Notes: generated by a model from the letters alone, not told the origin. A stretch of DNA of 64,000 nt from Methylorubrum extorquens (GCF_024169925.1 NZ_JALJXF010000001.1:750001-814000), one strand, 5' to 3'. Counted from the stretch's first letter, positions 1 through 9,380 are shown. Made by a program: numbers and translations.

Positions 1-38
1 ATCGAACGATCTGCGGTTCCACGCGGGGAGGGGGCACG

Positions 39-488
39 GTGACGATCCTCGGCGTCGCGCTCCTCGCGCTCTGTACCCTGATCGGCGTGTTCCTGGGCGA
101 CCTGCTCGGAATCCTGCTCGGCGTTAAGGCCAATGTCGGCGGCGTCGGCATCGCCATGATGCTGCTGATCGCCGCTCGGATCTGGCTTTTGCGCCACGAC
201 CGGCTCGGCCACGCGACCAAGCTCGGGGTCGAGTTCTGGGCCAGCATGTACATCCCGATCGTGGTGGCCATGGCCGCCCAGCAGAACGTCGTCGCCGCGG
301 TGAGCGGCGGCCCGATCGTGATCATCGCCGCCGTCGGCAGCGTGTTGCTGTGCTTCGCCGCCACCGCCCTGCTCGGCCGGATCGGCGGGCGCCCGCCCCG
401 CGACGACGCCGAGGGCGCGCAGGCGGGCGCCGTGATCGGCGGCGAGGCGAACATGTCCATGCAGCCTTCCACGGCGGCCCGGAGGTAG
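39..488 (+). CDS. madL: Malonate carrier, MadL subunit
   Basis: Small inner-membrane protein of 149 residues, the size of MadL, which with MadM forms a sodium-dependent malonate uptake system. It has about four hydrophobic segments (roughly residues 2-28, 35-50, 68-85 and 90-112) and then a polar, low-complexity tail. The start is GTG at 39, preceded by a purine-rich GGGGAGGGGG stretch. The stop is four bases before madM, so the two are cotranscribed. Recognition rests on size, hydrophobic pattern and the adjacent MadM. The malonate decarboxylase genes that usually accompany it would lie left of the window, which starts only 38 bases upstream. Confidence 0.85.
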   Translation: MTILGVALLALCTLIGVFLGDLLGILLGVKANVGGVGIAMMLLIAARIWLLRHDRLGHATKLGVEFWASMYIPIVVAMAAQQNVVAAVSGGPIVIIAAVGSVLLCFAATALLGRIGGRPPRDDAEGAQAGAVIGGEANMSMQPSTAARR

Positions 489-492
489 ACCC

Positions 493-1257
493 ATGCTGCA
501 CATGCTGGAACACGTCTTCATCGAGCAGAGCTTAGTCGCCGCCTTCGCGGTCATCGGCGGCCTGATGCTCGTGTCGAACGTCCTCGGGAAGCGCCTGACG
601 CGCGGCCGGGTCCACGGTTCGGCCATCGCCATCGTGCTCGGACTCGTGCTGGCCTATTTCGGCGGCCTCGCCACCGGCGGGAAACGCGGGCTGGCGGACA
701 TCCCGGCGCTCGCCGGCATCGGCCTGATGGGCGGGGCGATGCTGCGTGACTTCGCCATCGTCGCCACCGCCTTCGAGGTGGACGTCGTCGAGGCGCGCCG
801 CGCGGGCCTCCTCGGCGTCGTGGCGCTGGCGCTCGGTACAGTGCTGCCCTTTCTCGTCGGCACCCTGACGGCGGTGGCCTTCGGTTATCACGACGCGGTG
901 TCGATCACGACGATCGGCGCGGGCGCCATCACCTACATCGTCGGCCCGGTGACCGGCGCGGCGCTCGGCGCCGACTCGACCGTGATGGCGCTTTCGATCG
1001 CCACGGGCGTGACCAAGGCGGTGATGGTGATGGTGGGGACACCCCTGGTGGCGCGGCTGATCGGCCTCGACAACCCGCGCTCGGCGATGGCCTATGGCGG
1101 GCTGATGGGCACGGTCAGCGGCGTCGCGGGCGGGCTCGCGGCCACCGATCCGAAGCTCGTACCCTACGGCGCATTGACCGCGACCTTCCACACCGGCATC
1201 GGCTGCCTCGTCGGCCCGTCGCTGCTGTTCCTGATCGTGCGGGCTCTGGTGGGGTGA
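493..1257 (+). CDS. madM: Malonate carrier, MadM subunit
   Basis: Integral membrane protein of 254 residues, the second half of the MadLM malonate:Na+ importer. It has Gly/Ala-rich transmembrane segments throughout, including conserved-looking small-residue patches near residues 135-150 and 195-220. It lies 4 bp after madL, and its TGA overlaps the GTG/ATG start of the following GntR gene, so the three genes look like one operon. The substrate is inferred from the family; no decarboxylase gene is visible in this window to confirm it. Confidence 0.85.
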   Translation: MLHMLEHVFIEQSLVAAFAVIGGLMLVSNVLGKRLTRGRVHGSAIAIVLGLVLAYFGGLATGGKRGLADIPALAGIGLMGGAMLRDFAIVATAFEVDVVEARRAGLLGVVALALGTVLPFLVGTLTAVAFGYHDAVSITTIGAGAITYIVGPVTGAALGADSTVMALSIATGVTKAVMVMVGTPLVARLIGLDNPRSAMAYGGLMGTVSGVAGGLAATDPKLVPYGALTATFHTGIGCLVGPSLLFLIVRALVG

Positions 1258-1949
1258 TGCGGATGGAGGAGGGCGGCGCGATGGACGGCATGGCTGAGGG
1301 GCGCGGCCTCCTCTCCGACCAGATCCGCAACGCGCTGACGGATGAGATCGCCTCCGGTGTCCTCGCGGCGGGCATCGCGCTGGACGAACAGGATCTGGCC
1401 GACCGCTTCGGTGCCTCGCGCACCCCCGTCCGCGAGGCCCTGCGCCAACTCGCCTCCAGCGGTCTGGTCGAGATGCGCCCCCGGCGCGGCGTCGTCGTCA
1501 CCCGCATGACGCCGGAGCGGATCATGGAGATGTTCGAGACGACCGCCGAGTTCGAGGCCCTGTGCGTCCGGCTCGCCACCTACCGGATGACGCCGCTCGA
1601 ACTCAGCGCGCTGATGGACCTGCACGAGCAATCGGCCGAGCCGGTCGCGGCGCAGGACTACGACACCTACGATGCCCTCAACCGCGCTTTCCACGAGGCG
1701 CTGTACCGCGCGACCCATAACGGCTTCATGGCCGAGCAGGCGCTGGCGATCCGCTCGCGTCTGGCTGCCTTCCGCCGGACGCAGTTGCGCCAGGGCGAGC
1801 GCATCCTGCGTTCACGCGCCGAGCACGGGGAGATCCTTCAAGCCATTGCCGAAGGCGACGGCGACGCCGCAGCACGGCGGATGCGGGCGCACATGCTCAA
1901 CGCGGCGAGCGCCCTCGGCCGCTATGTCGCCGACCATGCGAGCGAGTAA
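1254..1949 (+). CDS. GntR-family regulator (FCD subfamily), probably of the malonate operon
   Basis: N-terminal winged helix (about residues 18-80, including the recognition stretch RTPVREALRQL) followed by an all-helical FCD ligand domain (about 85-220) with the expected acidic and histidine residues (NRAFHEAL, HMLNAA). FCD proteins bind carboxylic acids and usually repress neighbouring catabolic genes. The GTG at 1254 overlaps the madM stop; ATG codons at 1257, 1263 and 1281 are alternative starts. Being in the madLM operon suggests it senses malonate or a derivative, which is inference. Confidence 0.88.
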   Translation: MMRMEEGGAMDGMAEGRGLLSDQIRNALTDEIASGVLAAGIALDEQDLADRFGASRTPVREALRQLASSGLVEMRPRRGVVVTRMTPERIMEMFETTAEFEALCVRLATYRMTPLELSALMDLHEQSAEPVAAQDYDTYDALNRAFHEALYRATHNGFMAEQALAIRSRLAAFRRTQLRQGERILRSRAEHGEILQAIAEGDGDAAARRMRAHMLNAASALGRYVADHASE

Positions 1950-2070
1950 GCGCCGGGAGGTTTCCCAAGACCCCGGCCTGCGCGGTTTGCGCGCGGGCCG
2001 AAACAGTTGGTCCCGTCGCGCGTACCCCCATCGCTGCCGCATCGAAGCGGCAGGATGGGAGTCCTTCGGA

Positions 2071-3069
2071 ATGGGTCACAAGCCGCTGAACGAACAGGTC
2101 ATCGTGATCACCGGCGCGTCCAGCGGCATCGGTCTCGCGACGGCGCGCATGGCCGCGCGGCGCGGGGCCCGCGTCGTGCTCGCCGCCCGCAGCCAGGATG
2201 TCCTGGCAGACATCGCCGCGGAATTCGGGACACGCGCCACCTACGTGGTCGCCGATGTCGGCCGGCGGGAGGATGTCCAGGCCATTGCCGACCACGCCGT
2301 CGCCACGTTCGGCGGCTTCGACACCTGGGTCAACGTAGCTGGCCTCACCGTCTACGGACCGCTTCGCAAGATCACGCTCGAGGACCACGAGCGGTTGATC
2401 CAAACCAACCTCTGGGGGACGGTGCACGGCTCATTGATCGCCGCCGAGCATCTGCGCGGCCGCGGTGGAGCCATCATCAATGTCGGGAGTATCGCCTCCG
2501 ACCTCGCCTTCCCGTTCCAGGGCCTCTACGCCACGTCGAAACACGCGGTGAAAGGTTTCACCGACACGCTCCGCATGGAGCTGGGCGCGGAGGGCGCGCC
2601 GATCTCGGTGACGCTGGTGAAGCCCGCCTCCATCGACACGCCGCTGCCGAACCGGGCCCGCAACTACATGGATCGCGAGCCGACGCTGCCGCCGCCGATC
2701 TATCCGCCCAACGAGGTGGCCAACGCGATCCTGCACGCCGCGGTCCATCCGCAGCGAGACATCATCGTGGGCGGCGGCGGCAAGCTCTTCGTCATGGGCA
2801 AGGAGTTCGCGCCGGGCGCCTTTGACGAACTCGCGCCGGCCATCATCGCTCTGCAGAAGCGGGCGGAACGGCCGAGGAACCCGAAGGGCGCGCTGCACGC
2901 GCCGCAGGGGGCCGGCCGCGAGCGGGGCGACCCACCGGTCTACGTCATGCGCACCAGCGTCTACACCCGGGCGAGCCTGCATCCGCTCGCGACGGCCGGG
3001 ATCGCCGCCGGCTTGGCAGCGACAGCAGCCCTGGTTCTGGGCGGGCAGCGCGCCCGGCGCCGATCCTGA
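2071..3069 (+). CDS. Short-chain dehydrogenase/reductase with C-terminal membrane segment
   Basis: 332-residue classical SDR with a Rossmann NAD(P) motif TGASSGIG near residues 14-21, an N-A-G-type motif (NVAGL) near residue 90 and the catalytic Ser and YxxxK (YATSK) near residues 140-160. The family oxidises alcohols or reduces ketones on varied substrates; the substrate here is unknown. The domain ends near residue 260. An Arg/Pro-rich linker and a hydrophobic stretch (about residues 305-325) followed by QRARRR resemble a tail anchor. Start chosen at ATG 2071, where homology begins; the open frame extends upstream without recognisable sequence. Convergent with the DUF2252 gene; a GC-rich inverted repeat at 3079-3095 lies between them. 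Confidence 0.85.
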   Translation: MGHKPLNEQVIVITGASSGIGLATARMAARRGARVVLAARSQDVLADIAAEFGTRATYVVADVGRREDVQAIADHAVATFGGFDTWVNVAGLTVYGPLRKITLEDHERLIQTNLWGTVHGSLIAAEHLRGRGGAIINVGSIASDLAFPFQGLYATSKHAVKGFTDTLRMELGAEGAPISVTLVKPASIDTPLPNRARNYMDREPTLPPPIYPPNEVANAILHAAVHPQRDIIVGGGGKLFVMGKEFAPGAFDELAPAIIALQKRAERPRNPKGALHAPQGAGRERGDPPVYVMRTSVYTRASLHPLATAGIAAGLAATAALVLGGQRARRRS

Positions 3070-3078
3070 GGTCGGATG

Positions 3079-3095
3079 CCGGGGAGGCGTCCCGG
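3079..3095. terminator. Possible bidirectional hairpin between convergent genes
   Basis: CCGGGGAGGCGTCCCGG can fold as a short GC-rich stem (five G-C pairs plus one G-T) in the 28 bases between the dehydrogenase and DUF2252 stops. No T-tract follows on either strand, so termination function is only suggested by position. Confidence 0.3.
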
Positions 3096-3097
3096 TG

Positions 3098-4306
3098 TCA
3101 GGCCGCCTCCTGGCCGGCGTAGCGGCGGCAATGCTGCAGGTAGCCGACCTCGTGACGGCCGGCGAGTTCGACCACGCTGGACCAGAGCCAGGACGGCGCC
3201 CCCTCGTCCGCGCTCCCACCACGCGTGATCTCGGACCGCCAAGCCGCGCGCGTCTCGGTGCCCATCTGGCGGCCATGCGCCTTCCCGACGACATGGGCGA
3301 GGTAATGCGCCGCGCGGACCGCCTCCTCGCGGCCGAACTGATCGACGTCGAGCTTCAGGTCCTGCGGCGCGAGTTCGCGCATCACGGCCGACTTACCGAG
3401 CAGCCGGACCGGCAGCATGCGTTCGCCCAGATTCGGTGACAGTGCCCGCGCGCCGGCGACCACCCGTTCGGCCGGATCGGAAGGCATTTCCACGCCGGGA
3501 GCGGCTGGTGCGGCAGGCTCGACCGCCTCCTTCAGGTCCACGAGCGCGAGCCGGCGCTTGTTCTCAGGCTCGGTGATGCCGACGAGTGCGGCATAACGCA
3601 GGAAGCCGAGCGAGCTGCAGCCCTTCATCCAGTAGGCCGCGTCGACCAGGCGAATGTCGGCCTCCTCGCTGCGTCCGTTCAGGGTCAGCACGAGGTGGCG
3701 CACTGCGTCTTCCTGAAACAGCCTATCGAGGGCGTTACGCTCCTGCCTGTCGAGCTTCCAGAACTTGCGCCCGAGCGGAATCGCCGGCTCCACGCCCTTC
3801 AGGCGCTCGCGCGCGAGGTGCTTCCAGTGCCGGCCGAGGGCCCGGCGGCGGACCGAGCGCACCGCGTCCGGCTCGGACGGCCCCCGGTTCGTCTCGCTCT
3901 GTTCCAGCCCTGCGGCGTAGCCCAGAAGCATCTCCTCCAGCATCCGTGCCGTCACGACGCCGGGCAGGTCGGAGCCGCGCGCCGCGCTGGCGAGCGACAG
4001 CCCAAGGCGCACCAGGTCGTGCGTCGGGTTGCCGATGACGGTCTGGTCGAGATCGCGGATCTGGATGTCGACGTGACCGTCGGCATCGGCCAGGGGCCCG
4101 AGATTTCCCAGATGGCAATCGCCGCAGATCCAGACTGGCGGTCCCTCCGGCAGGGTGCCGCGGGTGAGGCCATCGAGCCACTCGTAGAACTTTAGGGTAT
4201 TGCCTCGGACGTAGGCGTGGGCCGATTGGGCCATCTTGAGGGTGCGTTGCCGCTCAAGCACCGAAGCACGCTCCTCAGGACCATAGGCTCCGTTCACGGG
4301 CATCAA
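3098..4306 (-). CDS. DUF2252 family protein
   Basis: 402-residue soluble protein with the DUF2252 hallmarks: an early helix with FYEWL, then CGDCHLGNLG near residue 62 and IRDLDQTVIGNPTHDLVRL near residues 82-102. This H-x-x-N ... D-x-D arrangement resembles aminoglycoside-phosphotransferase/kinase folds, but the family has no established reaction. Single gene, divergent from the KaiC-like gene across a 373-base gap and convergent with the dehydrogenase on its other side. No signal peptide or membrane segment. Confidence 0.85.
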   Translation of the reverse strand: MMPVNGAYGPEERASVLERQRTLKMAQSAHAYVRGNTLKFYEWLDGLTRGTLPEGPPVWICGDCHLGNLGPLADADGHVDIQIRDLDQTVIGNPTHDLVRLGLSLASAARGSDLPGVVTARMLEEMLLGYAAGLEQSETNRGPSEPDAVRSVRRRALGRHWKHLARERLKGVEPAIPLGRKFWKLDRQERNALDRLFQEDAVRHLVLTLNGRSEEADIRLVDAAYWMKGCSSLGFLRYAALVGITEPENKRRLALVDLKEAVEPAAPAAPGVEMPSDPAERVVAGARALSPNLGERMLPVRLLGKSAVMRELAPQDLKLDVDQFGREEAVRAAHYLAHVVGKAHGRQMGTETRAAWRSEITRGGSADEGAPSWLWSSVVELAGRHEVGYLQHCRRYAGQEAA

Positions 4307-4679
4307 ACACCTTCATTCAATCGTCGGGCGCCCAGCGCCCGCTTTCCGCATCAACGCCCATCCGGCGGTGAGCGGAGCGCGGCTCATCGTCTCCGCTGTG
4401 GATTGCGGAGACAATGAAAACGTAGAGCGGAGTGTGGACGGGGCCGGTCGGCTCTCTGGGAAAAGTCGTCTCGGTGGCTTCCGCTGGGGAGCCGCCAACG
4501 GACAAACGGGTTTGAACGACCGCAACGCGTGTCGTTGGAAGCGTAGCGCCCCGCTTACTAATGAAGTGATCGGAACGCGCCGCCCATGCGTTATACCCGG
4601 CGCCGACGCAGGTTTGCAGGGCGCTCCGTCAGCGCCCATGCGTGATGGGCGAAACAGTACAGGAGCGGCGTCCGAGCCG
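4307..4679. other. Divergent intergenic region (DUF2252 / KaiC-like)
   Basis: 373 bases between two divergent genes, so it must hold both promoters. The frame of the KaiC-like gene stays open through it to 4368, but the encoded residues do not resemble the family. AGGAG at 4661-4665 is the likely ribosome-binding site of the KaiC-like gene. No clear -35/-10 pair or operator was recognised. Confidence 0.4.
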
Positions 4680-6206
4680 ATGAACGAGGCGATGAGCACG
4701 ACAGGCACTCGATCCGGTTCCGAGGCCAGGATCTCGACCGGCATATCGGGCTTGGACGAGGTTCTCTGTGGCGGCCTGACCCAGGATCGGCTCTACCTTC
4801 TGGAAGGTACGCCCGGCACCGGCAAGACGACGCTCGCGCTGCAATTCCTTCTCGAAGGCGTGGCCCGAAAGGGACGCAGCCTCTACGTGACGCTGTCGGA
4901 AACGGCAGACGAGCTGCAGGCCGCAGCCACGAGCCACGGCTGGTCGCTCGACGGCATCGAACTGTACGAACTCGTCAGCGAGATGGGCCTCGACCCCGAC
5001 AGCGAGCAATCGATCCTACACCCGTCCGAGATCGAACTCGGCGAGACGGTCAGGGAGGTCATGGCACGGGTCGAGAGCCTCAAGCCCGAGCGCGTGGTCT
5101 TCGACAGCCTCTCGGAGTTGCGCCTGCTGGCACAGAACCCGTTGCGCTACCGGCGCCAGATCCTTGCGCTGAAGCAGTTCTTCGCCAAGCGGGCCTGCAC
5201 CGTGCTGATGCTCGATGACCGGACTTCGGAGGCGGGCGACCTTCAGCTCCACAGTATCGCGCACGGGGTAATCTCCCTCGACCAGACCCCGCGCCAGTTC
5301 GGCTCCGAGCGGCGACGCCTGCGGATCGTCAAGATGCGCGGCATCAAGTTCCGGGGCGGCTACCACGACTTCGTGGTGGAGACCGGCGGCGTTCAAGTCT
5401 TTCCCCGGCTCATCGCTGCCGAGCACCGCGCGACCTTCGATATGACAGCGCAATCGACGGGATCGGACGAACTCGACCTGCTGCTTGGCGGCGGTCTCGT
5501 GCCCGGCACCAATACGCTCCTGCTCGGCCCCTCCGGCGTGGGCAAGACGACGACCGGATTGCGCTGCATGCTGGCTGCGCTGGAACGGGGTGAGACGGCA
5601 ACGTACTACCTGTTCGATGAAGGGCTCGCGACGATGCTCGCCCGAGCCGTCAGGCTCGGCATGGACCTGGGGCCGCATCTCGAAACCGGCCGGCTGACCA
5701 TCCTGCAGATCGACCCGGCGGAACTCTCTCCGGGAGAGTTCGCCTCGATCGTCCGACAGGCCGTCGAGGAGCGCGGCTCCACCTTCGTCGCCGTCGATAG
5801 CTTGAACGCCTACTTGCACGCGATGCCGGGTGAAGAGCACCTCATCCTGCAAATGCACGAACTTCTGAGTTACCTGAACCAGAAGGGTGTCACCACGCTC
5901 CTCGTGCTCGGGCAGCACGGTGTGATCGGCGAGGTTCGGACCGATATCGACCTGAGTTACTTAAGCGACTGCATCCTGTTGTTCCGGTTCTTCGAGGCGA
6001 ACGGCGAGATCCGCACGGCGCTGTCGGTAGTCAAGAGTCGCGTCAATCCGCACGAGCGGGCGATTCGTGAGTTGAGGTTCTCGACCGACGGGCTTCGGGT
6101 CGGCGAGGCGCTAAGCGATTTTGAGGGCGTGCTCACCGGTCTGCCGGCCTATCGCGGGCGGGTCGAGATGCTGAAGGAGCCAGGTGAGTCCGGGGACGGC
6201 GCATGA
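4680..6206 (+). CDS. KaiC-like double-domain RecA-type ATPase
   Basis: 508 residues with two KaiC domains. CI carries Walker A GTPGTGKTT (residues 43-51) and CII carries GPSGVGKTT near residue 283. The closing stretch DFEGVLTG matches the end of KaiC CII (NFEGIISG). The position equivalent to cyanobacterial KaiC autophosphorylation residues Ser431-Thr432 reads Ser-Tyr within DLSYLSD. In CI the catalytic Glu pair appears as Ser-Glu (LSET), in CII as Asp-Glu (FDEG). No kaiA or kaiB lies nearby, so a clock role is not supported; signalling or stress roles are known for such orphans. The start ATG 4680 is chosen for family length; ATG 4692 is an alternative. It overlaps the next kinase gene by 4 bases. 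Confidence 0.88.
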   Translation: MNEAMSTTGTRSGSEARISTGISGLDEVLCGGLTQDRLYLLEGTPGTGKTTLALQFLLEGVARKGRSLYVTLSETADELQAAATSHGWSLDGIELYELVSEMGLDPDSEQSILHPSEIELGETVREVMARVESLKPERVVFDSLSELRLLAQNPLRYRRQILALKQFFAKRACTVLMLDDRTSEAGDLQLHSIAHGVISLDQTPRQFGSERRRLRIVKMRGIKFRGGYHDFVVETGGVQVFPRLIAAEHRATFDMTAQSTGSDELDLLLGGGLVPGTNTLLLGPSGVGKTTTGLRCMLAALERGETATYYLFDEGLATMLARAVRLGMDLGPHLETGRLTILQIDPAELSPGEFASIVRQAVEERGSTFVAVDSLNAYLHAMPGEEHLILQMHELLSYLNQKGVTTLLVLGQHGVIGEVRTDIDLSYLSDCILLFRFFEANGEIRTALSVVKSRVNPHERAIRELRFSTDGLRVGEALSDFEGVLTGLPAYRGRVEMLKEPGESGDGA

Positions 6207-8251
6207 TGTCGTCGACCGAGGAACGCGCCCTGATTCTGGCACCACGTGGGCGCGATGCTGCGGTGATCGAGGGGGTGCTGGACCGCTCAAACATTCACGC
6301 TGCGGTCTGCGCGAACGTCGCGGCTTGGTTGACGGGGCTGCGTGAGGGGGCCGGAACCGCGCTCGTGACCGAGGAGGCCTTGGCCGACGGCGACACGGCG
6401 AACGTGTTCGCTTGGCTCGATGCGCAGCAACCCTGGTCGGATTTCCCCTTCGTCGTACTGGCGACGCGCCAAGCCGGCCGTCGGACCCAGAGCGCGGCAG
6501 AATTGCTGCGGCGGCTCGGCAACGTTGTTCTGCTGGAACGTCCGATCAATGCCGAGACGTTGACCAGCGCCGTCGTCTCGTCCCTGCGCGCGCGGCGCCG
6601 CCAGTACCAAGCCCGGCAGCATTTGCTGGAGCGGGAGCGTGCGCAGGAGCAATTGCGGCTGGCGAACGAGGAGTTGGAGCGGCGTGTCGCCGAACGGACG
6701 AGGGAGGTCGAGACCGCCCACGAGACCCTCGCCTTCGCGCTCGACGCGGCCGGCATGAGTTCGTGGGACATCGACTACATCGCCGGAACCCATCGCCGCT
6801 CGCCCCGATTCGATGCCGTTTTCGGCTACGCGGGCACAGGACGCTCCTGGGACCGTGAGACATTCCTGGCCCATGTCGTCGAGGAAGACCGCGAAACGGC
6901 CGAGGAGGCGTTCGCCGGTGTCACCAAGACAGGCAGGCTCGATCTCGAATGCCGCATCCGGCGCGCGGACGGAGCAGTGCGCTGGATTGCGATGCGGGGG
7001 CGGGTGAAATCCGGCGAAGCCGACAGGCCGGAACGGATCGCCGGCATCCTGATGGATCGCACGGATCAGCACGTCACGGAGGAGGCGCTGCGCCAAGCTC
7101 AGAAGATGGAGGCGATCGGCCAGCTTACGGGCGGTGTAGCGCACGATTTCAACAACCTGCTCACCGTCATCGTCGGCGGCCTCGACATGATGCTGCGCCG
7201 TCCCGATCAACCCGACCGCGTCAAGCGGTTGGCCGAGGCGGCGATGGGGGCAGCGCGGCGCGGCGAGCAACTCACCCAGCAGCTCCTCGCCTTCTCGCGC
7301 CGCCAGATGCTGCGGCCGCAGACGCTCAACCCAAACCGGCTCCTGTTGGACTTCCGGCCGCTTGCCGAGCGCGCGGCAACCGGCGCCGTCGAGTTAGCCT
7401 TCGATCTCGACCCGGCCCTCGACCCGATCCGCATCGATCCGGCACAGTTCGAGTCGGCCGTGCTGAACCTGATCGTGAACGCGCGCGACGCCCTGGAGGG
7501 CAGGGCAGGCCACGCGCGCATCGCAGTCACGAGCCGCAACGTCCGGCTCGGCACGGCGGCAGTCGCGGACCGGGGCGTACCACCCGGCCCCTACATCGTC
7601 ATCTCGGTGACGGATACCGGCAGCGGCATCCCTCCCGACAAGCTTCAACGCGTCTTCGAGCCCTTCTTCACCACCAAGGAGGTCGGCAAGGGCACCGGCC
7701 TCGGGCTCAGCCAGGTCTACGGCTTCACCCGCAGCGCGAAGGGGTTTGCGCAGATAGAATCGGAGGTCGGCAGAGGCACGACGGTCAGCCTGTACTTCCC
7801 GCGCTCGACGGACCCGGCCGGCGAGGAGATCGGACCTGGACTGGTCGGTACCATCCCGCTGCGCCGGGCCGGGGAGGGCGAGACGGTGCTGCTGGTCGAG
7901 GACGATGAACAGGTGCTCGGTATGGCCGTCGAGAGCCTGGAGGAGCTTCGTTACCGGGTCATCGTGACCCGTAATGCGGCGGAGGCGCTGGAACATCTGC
8001 ACGGCGTCGAGCGCATCGACATCCTATTCTCGGACGTCGTCATGCCCGGTGGGATGAACGGCTCGCAACTCGCGGTCGAGGCGCGGCGGGTGCGCCCGGA
8101 CATCAAGATCCTGCTGACCTCAGGCTACGTGGCGAATCTCGACGAAGGGCAGGTGATCGGCCAGGGCGAGCTCCCGGTGCTCAACAAGCCCTACCGGCGC
8201 GACGAACTCGCCCGGTCGCTTCGCCTCGTGCTCGGCGGTGAACGAGCCTGA
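6203..8251 (+). CDS. Hybrid histidine kinase (degenerate REC-PAS-HisKA-HATPase-REC)
   Basis: 682 residues without membrane segments. Order: an N-terminal receiver-like fold (about 1-125) lacking the usual phospho-Asp pocket, a coiled coil (about 135-175), a PAS domain with PAC (about 178-295), HisKA with GGVAHDFNNLLT (phospho-His about residue 314), HATPase with N box (NLIVNARDAL), DTGSGIP and GKGTGLGLS, and a C-terminal receiver (about 555-680) with phospho-Asp about residue 611 in FSDVVMPGG and the KPY lysine. The ATGA overlap with the KaiC-like gene implies translational coupling and functional pairing. Ligand and downstream partner are not visible. Confidence 0.9.
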   Translation: MMSSTEERALILAPRGRDAAVIEGVLDRSNIHAAVCANVAAWLTGLREGAGTALVTEEALADGDTANVFAWLDAQQPWSDFPFVVLATRQAGRRTQSAAELLRRLGNVVLLERPINAETLTSAVVSSLRARRRQYQARQHLLERERAQEQLRLANEELERRVAERTREVETAHETLAFALDAAGMSSWDIDYIAGTHRRSPRFDAVFGYAGTGRSWDRETFLAHVVEEDRETAEEAFAGVTKTGRLDLECRIRRADGAVRWIAMRGRVKSGEADRPERIAGILMDRTDQHVTEEALRQAQKMEAIGQLTGGVAHDFNNLLTVIVGGLDMMLRRPDQPDRVKRLAEAAMGAARRGEQLTQQLLAFSRRQMLRPQTLNPNRLLLDFRPLAERAATGAVELAFDLDPALDPIRIDPAQFESAVLNLIVNARDALEGRAGHARIAVTSRNVRLGTAAVADRGVPPGPYIVISVTDTGSGIPPDKLQRVFEPFFTTKEVGKGTGLGLSQVYGFTRSAKGFAQIESEVGRGTTVSLYFPRSTDPAGEEIGPGLVGTIPLRRAGEGETVLLVEDDEQVLGMAVESLEELRYRVIVTRNAAEALEHLHGVERIDILFSDVVMPGGMNGSQLAVEARRVRPDIKILLTSGYVANLDEGQVIGQGELPVLNKPYRRDELARSLRLVLGGERA

Positions 8252-8371
8252 TCTCTTTCGGAAAGCGAATTTGCGTTTAGGCGAAATCCCATCGCGCCGG
8301 CACGGTGGTTCGCCGCAAGCGCCGCGCGGGTAGAGCGATCGGGCACTCGCTCCAAGCGCGCAGAGCCCATG

Positions 8372-8716
8372 TCACTGGCTCAGATCAATGACCTTCCGCT
8401 TCGAGGCGGGCCGGTTCGACGCCTTCTTGTCGCCATCATCCAACCACCCGGACACGTCATCATCATCCGCCTTCGGCGGCGTCTTGCTGTTGAGTTGATT
8501 GCGCTCCGCCTGAGCCGGCGTTTCAATCGGCGGGATCGGGGCCGATTGCGGATACTGCGCTGCCGGTCCGCGGAGCTGAAACCCGTCGATGCAGCGTCTG
8601 AGTGCGATTGGATCGGTGATGAACGTACACTCGTTCACATTGGTAATCGACTGAGCCACCGCCGCACCGGGATGACCCGCGCAAAGGAGGGCGAGAGCAA
8701 GAAACATCCGTTGCAT
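8372..8716 (-). CDS. Small exported protein of unknown function
   Basis: 114 residues. A signal peptide is clear (FLALALLCAGHPGAAVAQ, likely cleaved after AVA or AQ near residues 20-22). The mature part has two cysteines (NEC..., RRC) about 11 residues apart that could form a disulfide, a Pro-rich middle and a charged tail with DDDD. No family recognised. Start ATG 8716 is chosen because the signal peptide begins there; the open frame upstream of it is arginine-rich noise. It ends 120 bases from the convergent kinase gene. Confidence 0.65.
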   Translation of the reverse strand: MQRMFLALALLCAGHPGAAVAQSITNVNECTFITDPIALRRCIDGFQLRGPAAQYPQSAPIPPIETPAQAERNQLNSKTPPKADDDDVSGWLDDGDKKASNRPASKRKVIDLSQ

Positions 8717-8762
8717 CGATGGCCTCTCGATCCAGGTACCGATTCGACCGAGCCGGGCTGCC

Positions 8763-9380
8763 TCAGCGCCCTGTCGAAGGCGCGACTTGGCGGATCTCGA
8801 CATCGCTCGGCTCGCTCGGCCGCAGCCGTTTGACCTGTGTCTGCGGCGATGCCGTCGCGGTCGAGGCGGCTGGAGCACGCCCCGCCCCGGCCGAACCGGC
8901 GGGAAGTGCGGCCGCCGCCGTGTTGGCGCCCTTTCCGTCGATGCGTCCGAGCCGAACCTTAACTCCGCGGACGGACTTCGCCGCGGTATCGTAATCGCAC
9001 TCGTAGGTGATGCGGACCCACTGGCCCTGCGGATTGAGGAACCGTACCGAATCGCCGCGGAACTTGACGACGGTATCCGTCCCGGCCGGCGGCTCGGCCT
9101 CATGGAAGATGGTTCCGGTCGGCCGGTTCATCCACTCGAAATCCGTCGGGGCTTGGCGCTCAATGCCCGGCACGCAGGCCTGCACGGCTGCGGGAATGGC
9201 CTGCCGCGCACAGGCGGCATCACATCCCGCTCTGGCGGCCTCGGACGGACCCGGCTTCGCGTCCTGCGCGGTCGCGGCAGAGAGGCAAAGCCCGGCCAGG
9301 CCGACACCCACCAGAGTGCGGAGAACCGACGTCAGGGGGAAGGCCCGGCGCGCCACCAGTCCAGCCACGATCCGAGTCAT
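8763..9380 (-). CDS. Exported hypothetical protein
   Basis: 205 residues with an N-terminal signal sequence (hydrophobic run LVGVGLAGLCLSAATAQ, cleavage likely near residue 36). The mature domain has four cysteines and the central stretch FRGDSVRFLNPQGQWVRITYECDY suggests a beta-rich periplasmic fold, followed by an Ala/Pro/Thr-rich tail. No family recognised. Start ATG 9380; the frame is open further upstream but not convincing. It lies 46 bases upstream of the next small exported gene on the same strand, so the two may be cotranscribed. Confidence 0.65.
   Translation of the reverse strand: MTRIVAGLVARRAFPLTSVLRTLVGVGLAGLCLSAATAQDAKPGPSEAARAGCDAACARQAIPAAVQACVPGIERQAPTDFEWMNRPTGTIFHEAEPPAGTDTVVKFRGDSVRFLNPQGQWVRITYECDYDTAAKSVRGVKVRLGRIDGKGANTAAAALPAGSAGAGRAPAASTATASPQTQVKRLRPSEPSDVEIRQVAPSTGR

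Noticed and set aside
4574..4595. GGAAC followed by GTT upstream of the KaiC-like gene, as a possible EcfG promoter
   Set aside because: The spacing between the two elements is 13 bases, shorter than the 15-17 expected for the general stress promoter.
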